A DNA stretch of 64,000 nucleotides, from positions 48,221,609 through 48,285,608 of the forward strand of contig CM042084.1 of assembly GCA_023512835.1 (NCBI GenBank), written 5' to 3'. The DNA is from Taxillus chinensis (Eukaryota > Streptophyta > Magnoliopsida > Santalales > Loranthaceae). The position numbers and the translations under genes are program-made. Positions 11,420 to 21,380 of this stretch are shown here, piece by piece. The notes under the pieces are model-generated. The model was not told the DNA's origin and did not search any database. It saw nothing but the letters and a program-made list of their open reading frames with translations. Positions within the stretch are counted from its first letter, which is position 1, and every line of letters begins with the position of its first letter.

Positions 11420-12400
11420 ACCACCCAACTGGAAGAGCTTCAAATTGTTCAAGATCAACCAACACATGCACGAATTATAGATGGACCCGAAACCATCCCT
11501 CGATCAAGTGATTGGTGATCCTACTGTTGGTGTAAGAACAAGAGCAGCCACCTCCAACATGAGTCTTTACTCGTGTTTTCTATCTCAAATAGAACCAAAG
11601 GTGGTAGATGAAGCTCTTCAAGATTCGAATTGGATAGAAGCCATGCAAGAAGAGTGAATCAATTTAAGAGAAATAATGTGTGGACCTTAGTACCAAGGCC
11701 TAAGTCTCAACCAAGTCATTGGCGTTAAATGGGTGTTCCGAACAAGCTTGATACGGATGGAATAGTAATCCGGAACAAAGCCAGGCTGGTAGCCAAAGGA
11801 TATCGTCAAGAAGAAGGAATAGATTATGATGAAACCTTTGCTCCGGTCGCAAGACTTGAGGCAATCCGAATGTTTCTGCGTATGCTTCATATGAAAACTT
11901 CATAGTTTATCAAATGGACGTCAAGAGCGCATTCCTGAATGGAGACCTTCAAGAGGAGGTGTATGTTGAACAACCTCCCGGCTTCATTGAACCTAAGGCA
12001 GGACATCTTGTCTACAAACTTCAGAAAGCACTATATGGTTTGAAGCAAGCTCTAAGAGCCTGGTACGACACCTGTTCGGAATTCCTTCTTGCTCATAACT
12101 TCCAAAAAGGGAAGATAGACACCACCCTATTTTTACGAAAAGAGAAAGGACACACTCGATCGTACAAATATACGTGGATGATATCATTTTCGGATCAACG
12201 AATCCGAAGCTTTGTGAAGAGTTTGCTAAGTTGATGACAGGCAAGTTTGAAATGAGCATGATGGGAGAACTGTCCTACTTCCTTGGAATTGAAGTCAAAC
12301 AATTAAAGGAAGGAATCTTCATTAATCAGGCTAAGTACACTCGCGATCTTATTAAGAAGTTTGGTATGGAAGGTTCATCTCCCGTCAAAACTCCCATGCC
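11420..12400 (+). pseudogene. Copia reverse transcriptase (element A)
   Basis: The RT begins near 11516 ([12 protein letters not shown]) and passes a stop and small indels at about 11655-11720. It then reads [20 protein letters not shown] and LYGLKQA in the frame 11914-12234. A frameshift at 12151-12160 (ACTCGATCG, with ACTCTGATCG in element B) precedes the catalytic YVDD at 12171-12182, which continues in the frame starting 12174. Thumb-region blocks FLGIEVKQLKEG and YTRDLIKKFGM follow. The domain is complete in content but needs several indel corrections to be open. Confidence 0.87.
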
Positions 12401-13115
12401 TCGGTGCCAAGTTAGATCCGGATGTGGACGGCATATCGATAAATGTGACCGACTACGGAGGGATGATCGGATCCTTGTTGTATCTTACGACAAGTCGCCC
12501 AGACATTATGTTTGCAACTTGCATTTGTGCACGATACCAGGCGAATCCCAAGGAGTCACATATGCTTCATGTAAAACGGATATTAAGGTATCTCAAAGGG
12601 ACGATGAATTTAGGACTCGGTACCCAAAGGAGTCCAACTTCACCTTATCCGGGTACTCGATGCCGACTTCGCTGGATGTCGCATCGACAGGAAAAGCACA
12701 AGCGGTACGTGTCGGTTTCTTGGAAATAGATTGATCTCATGGTTCGGTAAGAATCGGAATTCCGTATCAACCTCTACTCGTGAGGCGGAATATATAGGCT
12801 GCCGGAAGTTCTTTGCGCACGGCTACTTTGGATGCAAAGTCAACTTACGACTACGGATTCGACTTGTCCTCTATTCCACTTTATTGTGACAACACTAGTG
12901 CAATTGCCATCAGCAACAATCCTGTCATGCATCCTAAGACGAAGCACATTGAGGTCAGGTATCACTTCATACGCGATCATGTTCTCAAAAAGCATATTTC
13001 ACTGGAACATGTTGCCACTGAAGATCAATTAGCAGATATACTTACAAAGCCCCTACCTGATGCGAGGTTTTCTGAACTACTCTTCCGATTAGGTATGCTC
13101 GACTTCTCTGCATAG
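12401..13115 (+). pseudogene. Copia RNase H and end of polyprotein (element A)
   Basis: RT connection and RNase H blocks lie in overlapping frames: GSLLYLTTSRPDIMFATC and LHVKRILRYLKGT in 12361-12729, and CDNTSAIAISNNPV, KHIEVRYHFIRDHV and ADILTKPLPDARFS in 12813-13115. The TAG at 13113-13115 ends the polyprotein. The central SDADFAG-type region near 12660 and the TAEAEYI region near 12780 are scrambled by indels. Elements B and E give the same C-terminus, which supports this end point. Confidence 0.85.
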
Positions 13116-14775
13116 CTTCTCATTTGAATTACCCAACAGTATATTTACTCACAGACCATGCATTGTACGTAGTAGAAATTCACTGACTGTATTGCTGATC
13201 ATACTTACTGTTTAACGGTTTCATGTTTCTGATATTAATCTCAACCTCATAATGGGAGGATGCTTGCGTTTCCCGGCTGAAGTCGTTTAAAGCTAACAAA
13301 ATTACAGTTTATATGATTTACCTCCTTCGGGTTCATGATCTTAACTTCCATTAATCACCACATGACAAAAGCATGTTCATTTAGATTACTCTATTAACAT
13401 GCATAGTTGAAGAAGTGAAATGGGCTAGCTTGGAATGCCTGGTGGATGAATACTCAAACGCAGTCTGATCAGCTTCTGAAGTATAGTTTTCTAATAAGAT
13501 AGACATTGCTGAACTACAAATCGGAACGGTCAACCGAGAGGATTGCACAATCTACGGGGGAGAAAATACTTTATATATTATTCAGTAATACCCCTCGTAT
13601 ATGTCTCATGACCTCTTTCCTGACTGTCTATCTGAGGGGGAGCTTTTCATTGAGAGGATTAAATGATCTACGGGGGAGCAACAATGAACCCCTAATATGT
13701 CTCGGATTCTCCCTCCTCTAAACTTTTACTTCCGGATCTGACTGGACATGCTATTTTAAATCAGAAAAGTGGCATGTTTGGATGTATTTTCTTCTTCAAC
13801 CATGCATTTTAATCGACTAATCATCTGCTTTCTTTTGACATGTGTTCGCTTTATCATTGCTCACTCATGAATCCTAATGTAGCCAAATCATATGATCTTT
13901 AATTAATCTTAGCTACGTTGTTCAGCAAGACGGTTTCGCTATGTTGACCTATATGAACCTGTGTATTACTATCTGACATATGCCCTGATTCAGTAATATT
14001 GATCACTTTCACGTTGCATACGTCTACTACATTCTTAGCTATGCATGAGTTCTGTTTCTCATTGGTTCGGATTATGTTGTTTTTCACTGATTTTCATCTC
14101 TAATCCGTACTAATCCTTGCCTGTTAAGCTTTTGTATTTTCAGTATATCTTTATTTAGCTACAGGTTCAAATTTTCCTTGCAACCGTATTGATAAATCCA
14201 GTCCATAGTCCCGGATTTGAAGTGTTGTGGTACTTCTCTTCTCTTCGACTTTTTGACTGCAAAGGAATCTACTCTACTCTCTCACCAAACTCTGTTTACG
14301 ACGGACAAGGTCTATTATTCATCCGGATACTCTTTCACGAATATTATTAACTCCGGATGAGTGTCGGCTCTTACCTCCGGACTCCTGACATTGTTCAATT
14401 GTGACAATCCACGTATACTCATATGTCGCATGCTTTTGAGGAGGAATAATGATGATTCATTAAATGCATATCTCGGGTTGCACACACACTTCTCTGGATG
14501 GCAACCAGTTGTAATCTCTACTTGGTCATGCGGTCTCCACGACATCGTTTTATTCGGAGACGCATCGATATCCAGACTAATGACATCAGCATGTCGCGCG
14601 GGTCCCTATCTCACTCGCACATTCCTAGACCTGCTGACATTTGCGGACTCGGTCTTATATGTTCTGATCATTCCTGCGAAGCACGAGTATTGCTCATTTC
14701 AAATCCCTAAACCTCTCGTTGCTTCTCCTACTGTCAAGACCTCACCTTTCCTCTTTTCCTTCCCATCAAATCTGC
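13116..14775 (+). other. Non-coding spacer between pol and cargo gene (element A)
   Basis: There are 1.66 kb with no convincing long gene. The spacer is homologous to 42675-44362 of element E (reverse strand). Its notable content is three PPT-like motifs (13554-13566, 13634-13641 and 13670-13680, based on GGGGGAG) and acceptor-like TTTGTATTTTCAG near 14143. A short frame at 14361-14807 resembles a frame in E (42738-43157) through RRNND-containing blocks. The spacer probably acts as a leader for the downstream gene, but no promoter is evident. Confidence 0.6.
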
Positions 14776-16760
14776 AATGGCACCCAAATCTCTCTTTCCG
14801 GCGTTAATCCTGGCCATCTAGTTGATTGGAATGCTGTTTCTGATCCTCCGGATTGGTTTTTCCAGCTTCGCCCTTTTCTTGAAGCTTCGCACATACTCAG
14901 CCTGGTCTCCAATCCCGTCGATCTTCTTATCGATGACATTCTTGAGTATTACCAACGGATTCGCTGCACCACCGATTCCATAACCTCTTATGTCCGCGGT
15001 GAATCCATCATCATCACTCCGGCTGTTCTCCGCGCTGCTCTCCACCTACCTCTTGGTGAACCACAGCGCCCAGATGCCGATCCAATGGTGGCTTCTATGG
15101 GTTGCACGAAAAAGGGGAAGGAATACAAGGTGAAATCCTTCCAGGGTCGCTATCGATGTATGGCGACTATTCTAAGTCGATGCCTACTGGCTCGCACATC
15201 AGCCCTGGACTCAGTTCCGTACGATTTTCTCCTGGCCATGTACGGCGTTTTTGAAGGTCTTCCGATGGATTGGGGGATGTTCTTATTTCGTTTACTGCAG
15301 AATGGTTCCAAAAACCATTCCTTCGGGCGCATCCTCAGACATTGTCTTCTGGAATCTACGTTCGGACCATTTCGCCCGATTTGATGCTGTCTCGTTTCCC
15401 TCGGCTTATTACCTTCATCACCTTACGCCGGACGGGAACATGACCGCTCGCCGACCCACTGTAGCTCTCCGCGTTCTCCCTGCCTCGGAACAACAAGGCG
15501 GCTATGTGGTGACCCCTCCGACGGCCAAGCCCACGAGGTCGGGTTCGCACACCGATCCTCCCGGATTCGGTCCGTTCTTGCGCCCTCCCACTCACGGGCC
15601 TCCCCACAAGCGTCCGTGCTGAACCGTCCGAGGTTGCGGGGCCCTCTCGGCGCGGTGCGTCTAAAGCTGTTTCCTCCGCCCCCTCTCGCGCCGATGTCCC
15701 CACTCCCTCCACATCCGCTATAGCTGCCGCGGTTACTACCGCTGTTGCTGTCGCCACCGCTGATGTCCTGGCTGCTTCTCCGGAAGCCCCATTGCCTCCT
15801 CTACCTCAACCCCGAGATTACCTTGACCATCTCTCCGCCGTCACCTTAACGGACCTTTGGCTCCGTTTCGGCCTAGCCCACACCTCCTCTATTCCCGACA
15901 CCGATCTCCAGGGGTGTTTTACACACGCAATACCCAATCCCCGGAGACCATAATCATCCGGAATCCGGACCACGGCTTTCTTACGCTGGCTGCCATTCCC
16001 GATGTGTCGTTCCCTACACCCTCCGGCCCAGGTCCTTGCTACCCGAAGTCCTTCTACCGCTAAGGCTGGACCCTCTTCTCCTGCCGCCGCGATTCCCGTG
16101 GTTGACTTGTCCTGGTCAAAGCGGGTCTCTTGCTCCGGATGCCTCCAATGCTCCGGATGCCTCCGATGCTCCGGATGCTCCTGCTGCTGCTGATACTCCT
16201 GCGGACTCCTCGCCCACCGCACTCCGGCTCCTGTTCATGCGGGGAGTCCTCCAAAGCTCTGGAGTTAGTACTTGGGCGTGCCTCTTTTGGCACGGTCCAC
16301 TCCGATGCTATACTTTCCGCTCACTGGACCGACATGCCCACGCTCAAAGCGCCCAAATTTCCGCCATCGTTGCCAAAGTTGATGCCCTCGGCGCCCAACT
16401 CCTCTCTCTGCTCTCACCGACTCCTCCACTTCCATGGAGCAGAAAAATGGATCTTGTCGCCACCTCCGTCCATTCACCGTCTACTTCCTTCGCGGATCCG
16501 GCGCACACGATGGCTCGTCCTCCTGTTGCTTCCCGGCGATCTGCCGAACCGGGGGAGAGAGTATCATCTGATCCGTCTACTCGGACTGAGAAGCGGCCTG
16601 CCACTTCGATTCCCAGGGAGTTCAAATTCCCAAACGAAGCCGCTTCTCTCAACCAAGCTCCTCTACCGCACCTCCGGCTCCTCCTCCATTCTCCTCATCC
16701 GATGGTGATACCTTCCTCCCATCCTATGCGGAGTTTGACCCGTCTGATGCGGATGGAAGC
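14776..16760 (+). pseudogene. Cargo gene, N-terminal transposon-type domain and linker (element A)
   Basis: This is the N-terminal two thirds of the copia-borne second gene. The ATG at 14776 matches the start of the E copy (MAPKTSL), but A is two bases shorter just after it. The domain therefore reads in the frame 14719-15384. That frame carries SINPGHLVDW-like, SYVRGESI and GRYRCMATILSRCLL blocks and SVPYDFLLAMYGVFEGLPMD, resembling the putative plant transposon protein domain found in plant mobile-element ORFs (family recall, not searched). Frames after 15384 encode a Pro/Ser/Ala-rich linker, including a CTCCGGATGC-repeat stretch at 16130-16190 and a likely coiled coil near 16370-16480. The linker is frameshifted. 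Confidence 0.6.
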
Positions 16761-17498
16761 TTGCGCAAGGCAATGAAATCTTATACTGCATCTTCTGCTG
16801 AGAGAAGATGTCTTTCTGAAATGTACCCTTTCTCTCCGGCCGACATTCAGAATCTTTGTTCGGAGAAAGGACTCTTTACTACAGAAGACATTGACAACTT
16901 CTCGAGAGCTGCTAAAATGGGGATGAGGCTGTTTCCATCTCTCTACGAAGATGGGCACTTGTTTGACGTTCTGCCATGTTGGAATGAGGGCTATCTTCCT
17001 TGTGTGGAGTTAATTCAGACTTTCATCGACAGAACTGCTGAGGATAGCAAGCCATGGAAAACTCTCTCAACCATCCTCATTCCGTACCGGATCATGTTGC
17101 CACACTTCATGATGGCTGTCTTCATGATTCAGTCCAAGCAGATGATTCTCATTGATTCTCATCAGATTGTGGAGCACTTCGTTAGGAAGAATCAATGGGA
17201 ACCTCTGTGTCTCAGGCTAATTGAAGCTGTGAAGAAAGCCGAATTATATGAAGAGTTGGGTATCATACCCCTGCGTCCAACTGAGAAACTCAAGGCGACA
17301 TTCTGGGGCAAGAAGCAAGTGCCACAACAGCCGGATGGAGATAGCTGCGGAGCCTTTGTCTGTCACTTCATCAAGTCGTTCTTAACTGTGGACAAACATT
17401 GGAGCCAACACTCCACATTTACGATGAAGCAGACAATGGAGCTAAGAGAGAAGGCAGCAACTATGATCTTCAAGTATAGTAAGCCTTATGTACTTTAG
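16761..17498 (+). CDS. Ulp1-like C48 cysteine peptidase domain, cargo of copia element A
   Basis: A 245-residue open frame encodes the C-terminal domain. Predicted catalytic residues are His115 (LPHFMMAVF), Asp132 (MILIDSHQI), Gln189/190 and Cys196 (VPQQPDGDSCGAFV). This is the H-D-Q-C arrangement of Ulp1/SENP deSUMOylating peptidases, so the A copy retains all four. The frame ends with the TAG at 17496-17498, 69 bp before element I. The ATG at 16761 is only the first in this frame; the real start is probably 14776 in a continuous gene. D (36184) and E (39994) hold homologues. A SUMO or ubiquitin-like substrate is inferred from the family only. Confidence 0.75.
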   Translation: MRKAMKSYTASSAERRCLSEMYPFSPADIQNLCSEKGLFTTEDIDNFSRAAKMGMRLFPSLYEDGHLFDVLPCWNEGYLPCVELIQTFIDRTAEDSKPWKTLSTILIPYRIMLPHFMMAVFMIQSKQMILIDSHQIVEHFVRKNQWEPLCLRLIEAVKKAELYEELGIIPLRPTEKLKATFWGKKQVPQQPDGDSCGAFVCHFIKSFLTVDKHWSQHSTFTMKQTMELREKAATMIFKYSKPYVL

Positions 17499-17562
17499 TG
17501 AAAAACTTGTATTAAGGCTGAATTGTATTTAGTTGTTGATTAATGAAATTGGTTGTGTTGCG

Positions 17563-17567
17563 TATTC
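17563..17567. repeat. Left TSD of element I (TATTC)
   Basis: TATTC directly before TGTAAGGACC is repeated exactly at 26474-26478 after the 3' LTR. Confidence 0.93.
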
Positions 17568-17998
17568 TGTAAGGACCCGTACCTTGAGTTAGTCAGTTTT
17601 GCCTCCAGAGTAGAGTTTTTCTAGATTTTGACCTAGTAAATGGACTCCAATGAATTCACGTGCAAAAGGAAAGATGCTTAAAATGATGTCCTCTATCTAC
17701 CACAGAAGTTTCAGGCCAAATGGACATGTATGTGAGGTGCACGTGATATGGGTCCAATTCACGTGCAAGAGTAATTGTCTTCCTAATGATGCAAGGAGGC
17801 TAGGGGTGAAGTTTGAGAGCATTTGGAGTTCATATGGAGTTGCACGTGAATTGGGAATTCACGTGCAAATTGGCGTGCAGCCATATTTTTGCATGGTTCC
17901 CTTGGTTTTGTCATTCTAAGGAACTTTCTCCAAAGGACCATGTTGAAATTCTGAGTATTTTGGCCTATATGGGTGCAGAAAGGTGGTAACTTGTGTGA

Positions 17999-18058
17999 TA
18001 AAAACTACGTCGTTTTGATCCTGAGATTCACTTAATCAAAACTACGTCGTTTTGATGT
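17999..18058 (+). promoter_or_regulatory. Two copies of a near-palindromic ACGT-core motif upstream of TATA (LTR I)
   Basis: AAAACTACGTCGTTTTGAT occurs twice about 36 bp apart, ending some 12 bp before the TATA box. The same pair occurs in the 3' LTR (25133-25188) and, slightly changed, in LTR F (47035-47092 and 53641-53696). An ACGT core is the usual bZIP contact. Use as an enhancer is inferred. Confidence 0.55.
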
Positions 18059-18067
18059 TGTGTTGTC

Positions 18068-18076
18068 TATATAAGG
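18068..18076 (+). promoter_or_regulatory. Candidate TATA box, element I 5' LTR
   Basis: TATATAAGG is followed by a purine-rich leader with GAGAGA repeats. The same sequence lies at 25200-25208 in the 3' LTR, and LTR F has CCATATAAGGAGG at 47101-47113. Confidence 0.65.
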
Positions 18077-18507
18077 AGGAGGAGTCCCTCTGTTTTAGGT
18101 TTAGGGTTTGTTGCTTCACCAGCCGTCGCAGAGAGAGAGAGAGGGAAGGAGAGCTCCTGGTTGCCGCTGGGCGTCTTGCGTGGGTGGTCGGTGCTTCGTG
18201 GGTGGACGGCATTCGGCTTGGGATCGGACCGTTCTTGTGTTGTTGCGTTTTCCTTGAGGTAGGGGTTCTGTTCTTCCTAAGTCCTCCTCTGTCCTAGGGT
18301 CCTAGGGCAGAATATGAGTTATATCTGTTATATTATTTATATGTAAATTCATATAGGTGTGACCTCCTATATGTTATACCTGTGTGGCTGGGTTTGTAAG
18401 CCTGTGAATATATGCATGCTAAGTGTTCGACGTTATTTCCGTGTGACTAAGCATATTAAGTGTTTGATGTTATGCCTGTATGGCCTTATGTGTCGCGTGT
18501 TTGCTTG

Positions 18508-18685
18508 TACACCCGGTGGTCGTGGAAGCCTGGGACTTTGTGGAACCCGGTGGTGTGGAAGCCCGGGATGTTTTGTGGAACCCGGTGGTCTGTGGAAGCC
18601 CGGGATCGTTCTTGGGACCCGGTGGCGTGGAAGCCCGGATCGTTCTTGGAACCCGGTGGTCGTGGAAGCCTGGGAGTGTTTATAT
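18508..18685 (+). repeat. 35-bp tandem repeats (CCCGGTGG...GGAAGCC) in LTR I
   Basis: There are about five units of roughly 35 bp built as CCCGGTGG-N-GTGGAAGCCCGGGA-N-TTGTGGAA. The 3' LTR has the same array at 25815-25995. Every unit in the 5' copy differs from the 3' copy at a CTG position. Confidence 0.85.
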
Positions 18686-19162
18686 ACCAGCTTGTGTATG
18701 ATTATGTTTGTTTGCTATAACCTGAAATTACATCCGGTGGAATGATTGTATCACGACACAAGACTTGTACACAAGGCATGAAGATGTTAGGTGCATGGGA
18801 TGGGTTGGGGAGACATGATCCCTCCTGAGTGTGGTTGCTCACCCCTCCTACCATGTTGTTTTCTTTACAGGAACCTACGGGCGTTAGGTGGGACTCCAAG
18901 GTGGAAGGCCTTATTTACTTTCTTGTTTATGTTATTTTTATGGGATCGATGTAACCCCAATGGGGATGGATTGAAAAGAGGACTTTGTAATAAAGGCTGA
19001 TTTGTTTTATGGATCGCTTTGATGGACTTTATTTTTCTTGAATGTGTTGTGAATGTTTAAAATGTTAAATTCTTGATTTGTATCCTAACCCCTTTGCCCT
19101 CCATGTGGGTAAAGGAAGTCACGTACCGGTTTCCTCGGGTTGGAAATCCGGGCGTGACAATA

Positions 19163-19173
19163 TGGTATCGAGC
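19163..19173 (+). other. Primer-binding site (tRNA-iMet), element I
   Basis: TGGTATCGAGC lies three bases after the LTR. As in element A it lacks one base of the expected CAG in TGGTATCAGAGC. Element F has TGGTATCAAAGC at the equivalent site. Confidence 0.85.
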
Positions 19174-19585
19174 ATGGTCTAGTTGGCCTAGGGTAGTGGG
19201 CGGGCTTGGTTATCTTGAGTCCTTTGGAGGAGCCTGGAGGGACATGCCCGATCAACATGGTCCTCTTTGAGCCTCCAAGGTGTACTTAGGGTAGTCCGGT
19301 CTTGTGGTAGGATTTGCATGCATTGGCATTAGGGCACTAGTTGCATTTGTTGTCATGTGTGAAGGATGTGCATAACATGATTATGTGTGAACTGTGCAAC
19401 TCGAATATTCTTGGAATGCCTTGGGTATGACTAATGTGGACGGCTGTGTGCAATATTGATTGATGCAATGGTTAAAATGTGTGTAATGCCATGTACGGCT
19501 TGACTTGATAATGGGGTAGAGGTAGTCAACTTGATAGTAGTCAAACGCGTTCGACGTTTGTGCATCTTACTTCATGTAGTAAGAA
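19174..19585 (+). other. Untranslated leader of element I
   Basis: There are about 410 bp between the PBS and the gag ATG. The start (CTAGTTGGCCTAGGGTAGTG) is shared with element F at 48450. I see no gene here. Confidence 0.6.
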
Positions 19586-20722
19586 TGCCACCGAGGAGAG
19601 TGACACGTGCGTCCGGGCGATGGCCGATGAGTCATCTGCCCACGAGGGTCCGGGTGCGGGACCATCCGTTGGAGGGCATGCGTTCTTACTAGCACGGCTA
19701 CAAGAAGGCATCCGGTGGAGGTACGAGAGCTCGGGAGGGACTCCGGCAGGATGTTCGGGAGGAGGTGCGCCGTGAGATGGCGACACGGCGGTGGTGCCAC
19801 CAGCACCACCACCAGTAGGAGAGCTGCCTCGTGAGCGTGAGAGTTCGCTGGGTGGTGTGCCCGACCCGTGCGAGAGGATGACGTGGTGACACGGTTCCGA
19901 AAGGAACAACCTCCGCGATTTAAGGGGGAAGATCCCGTGGTAGCCGAGCAGTGGTTGAGGCGGATTGAGCATGTGTTCTCCTTTCTCCCGCCGGGGAGGA
20001 GGATAAGGTGCGCTGGCAATTCGGGCAGCTGGAGGGGGACGCTTTGGAGTGGTGGGCGAGTGTTGCGGGAGCCGTGCGGTGCAACTCATGTTTTGGGAGG
20101 AGTTCTTGCAACTCTTCCAAGATGAGTTCTTCCCAGGAATCGGTGAGATGGCGAGAAGAGGGAAGAATTTGGCGGCTTGAAGCGAGGATCCAAGACGGTA
20201 CCTGAGTATGAGCGGGAGTTCCGGAGATTGAGTAGGTTTGCTCCCGAGACCGTGGTAAGGGAGGACCTGAAGGCCCACAAGTTCACCTTGGGTCTCAGGC
20301 CAGCCCTTAGGGAGAGGGTGGCGATTCTACGCTTGAGGACCTATGCTGAGAGGCCGTGGAGACGGCCCGTATAGTCGAGAGAGAACCGGATGATGGGAGC
20401 CAGGCCCATCGGGGCGCCCGATTGCAGAGTGGGCCTGATCGAGATGCAGGGTCCAAGAGGCTCAAGACGGAGGAGAGGGATAACGAGTTCCTTCCGCAGC
20501 AGGGGGACGGACATTGGTGAACCCAGGGGAGGTCTAGCTTTGGCGGTGGCAGACAGGGCGGTCCAGCTAGGGGGCCTCCCCGGCGGTTGTTCTTGCTGTG
20601 GGGAGCAAGGCCACTTGAGAAAGGAGTGTCCAAAGAGGGACCGGAAATGCCATAGATGTGGACGAGAGGGCCATCCCGAGCCGGGTTTGCCGGAGTGGCA
20701 ACAGGGGGAGTTGGAGGCATGA
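19586..20722 (+). pseudogene. Gypsy gag (element I)
   Basis: Capsid/nucleocapsid precursor. The ATG at 19586 (MPPRRVTRA) is the likely start. The retrotransposon gag core is recognisable in 20177-20374 (VPEYEREFRRLSRFAPE, KAHKFTLGLRP). Two zinc knuckles follow: CSCCGEQGHLRKEC at 20588-20629 is complete, and CHRCGREGHPEPG from about 20650 lacks its final Cys. The frame is broken several times between 19620 and 20390. Minus-strand frames of 150-245 residues opposite this GC-rich stretch are shadows. Confidence 0.8.
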
Positions 20723-21380
20723 CATCCAGCACAAGGAGTGATGCCAGTTTTCGTGCACCAGCGGAGAGAGACCAGCTCGTCGCTGGCCGGCTAGTCAGGC
20801 AGGATCGACTCGACCCGACCTGGGGGGAGGCCGGAGCGGCAGCAGACGGAAGCGGAGGCAGCCTTGGCGGGAGCGCCCAGTGAGTGAGCCGACCAGTGGC
20901 ACGGGCCAAGGGAGGGTGTTTGCGCTTGGAGGCGACGTGCCCGGAGGAGGCTGAGCTACCAACCCCACCAGGCGAGGGTGGAGCAGGACCATCGGTGGTT
21001 AGAGGTACCCTCTTGATCTCCCGTACATTAGCTTCTGTTCTTTTCGATACGGGAGCATCATGTTCGTTTGTTCTTTGAGCTTGTAATAGACGGCTTGGGG
21101 TTAGCCTGTGTGGAGGCCGCGAGGCCCCTAGTTGTGGAGTCTCCGGTAGGAGGCATGATTGAGGTACGGCGAGTGTGTCGTGACTGTGTGTTAACCATAG
21201 GCGAGGTGGAGCTGAGTTTTGACTTGCATGTGATGCCTTTGAGGACGTTCGACCTGATCTTGGGTATGGATTGGCTTATGGCTTTCCAGGCCAAGATAGA
21301 TTGTTATCGGTGGCGTGTGACCTTCGTGACACTGCGAGAGGACCTCTTGCACCCTGCAGGGGGAGTGGGATTGTGAGGCG
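20723..21380 (+). pseudogene. Gypsy aspartic protease region (element I)
   Basis: The catalytic motif DTGAS is encoded at 21046-21060 (SVLFDTGASCSF). The frame then shifts. Frame 21068-21376 continues with FDLILGMDWL, the flap/C-terminal hallmark of gypsy proteases, and KIDCYRWRVTF. One base change near 21064 separates the halves. The stretch 20723-20990 before it is a GC-rich, frame-disturbed linker. Confidence 0.8.

Larger units (their letters stand above)
17568..19159 (+). repeat. Element I 5' LTR
   Basis: The LTR runs from TGTAAGGACCCG to GGGCGTGACA and is 1592 bp. The 3' LTR is 1773 bp because it carries about 180 bp more near 25510-25690. The termini resemble those of F and J. Confidence 0.93.

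Noticed and set aside
19541..20909. Long minus-strand frames of 150-245 residues opposite gag of element I
   Set aside because: Shadow frames in GC-rich sequence. The sense strand carries the gag core and zinc knuckles.
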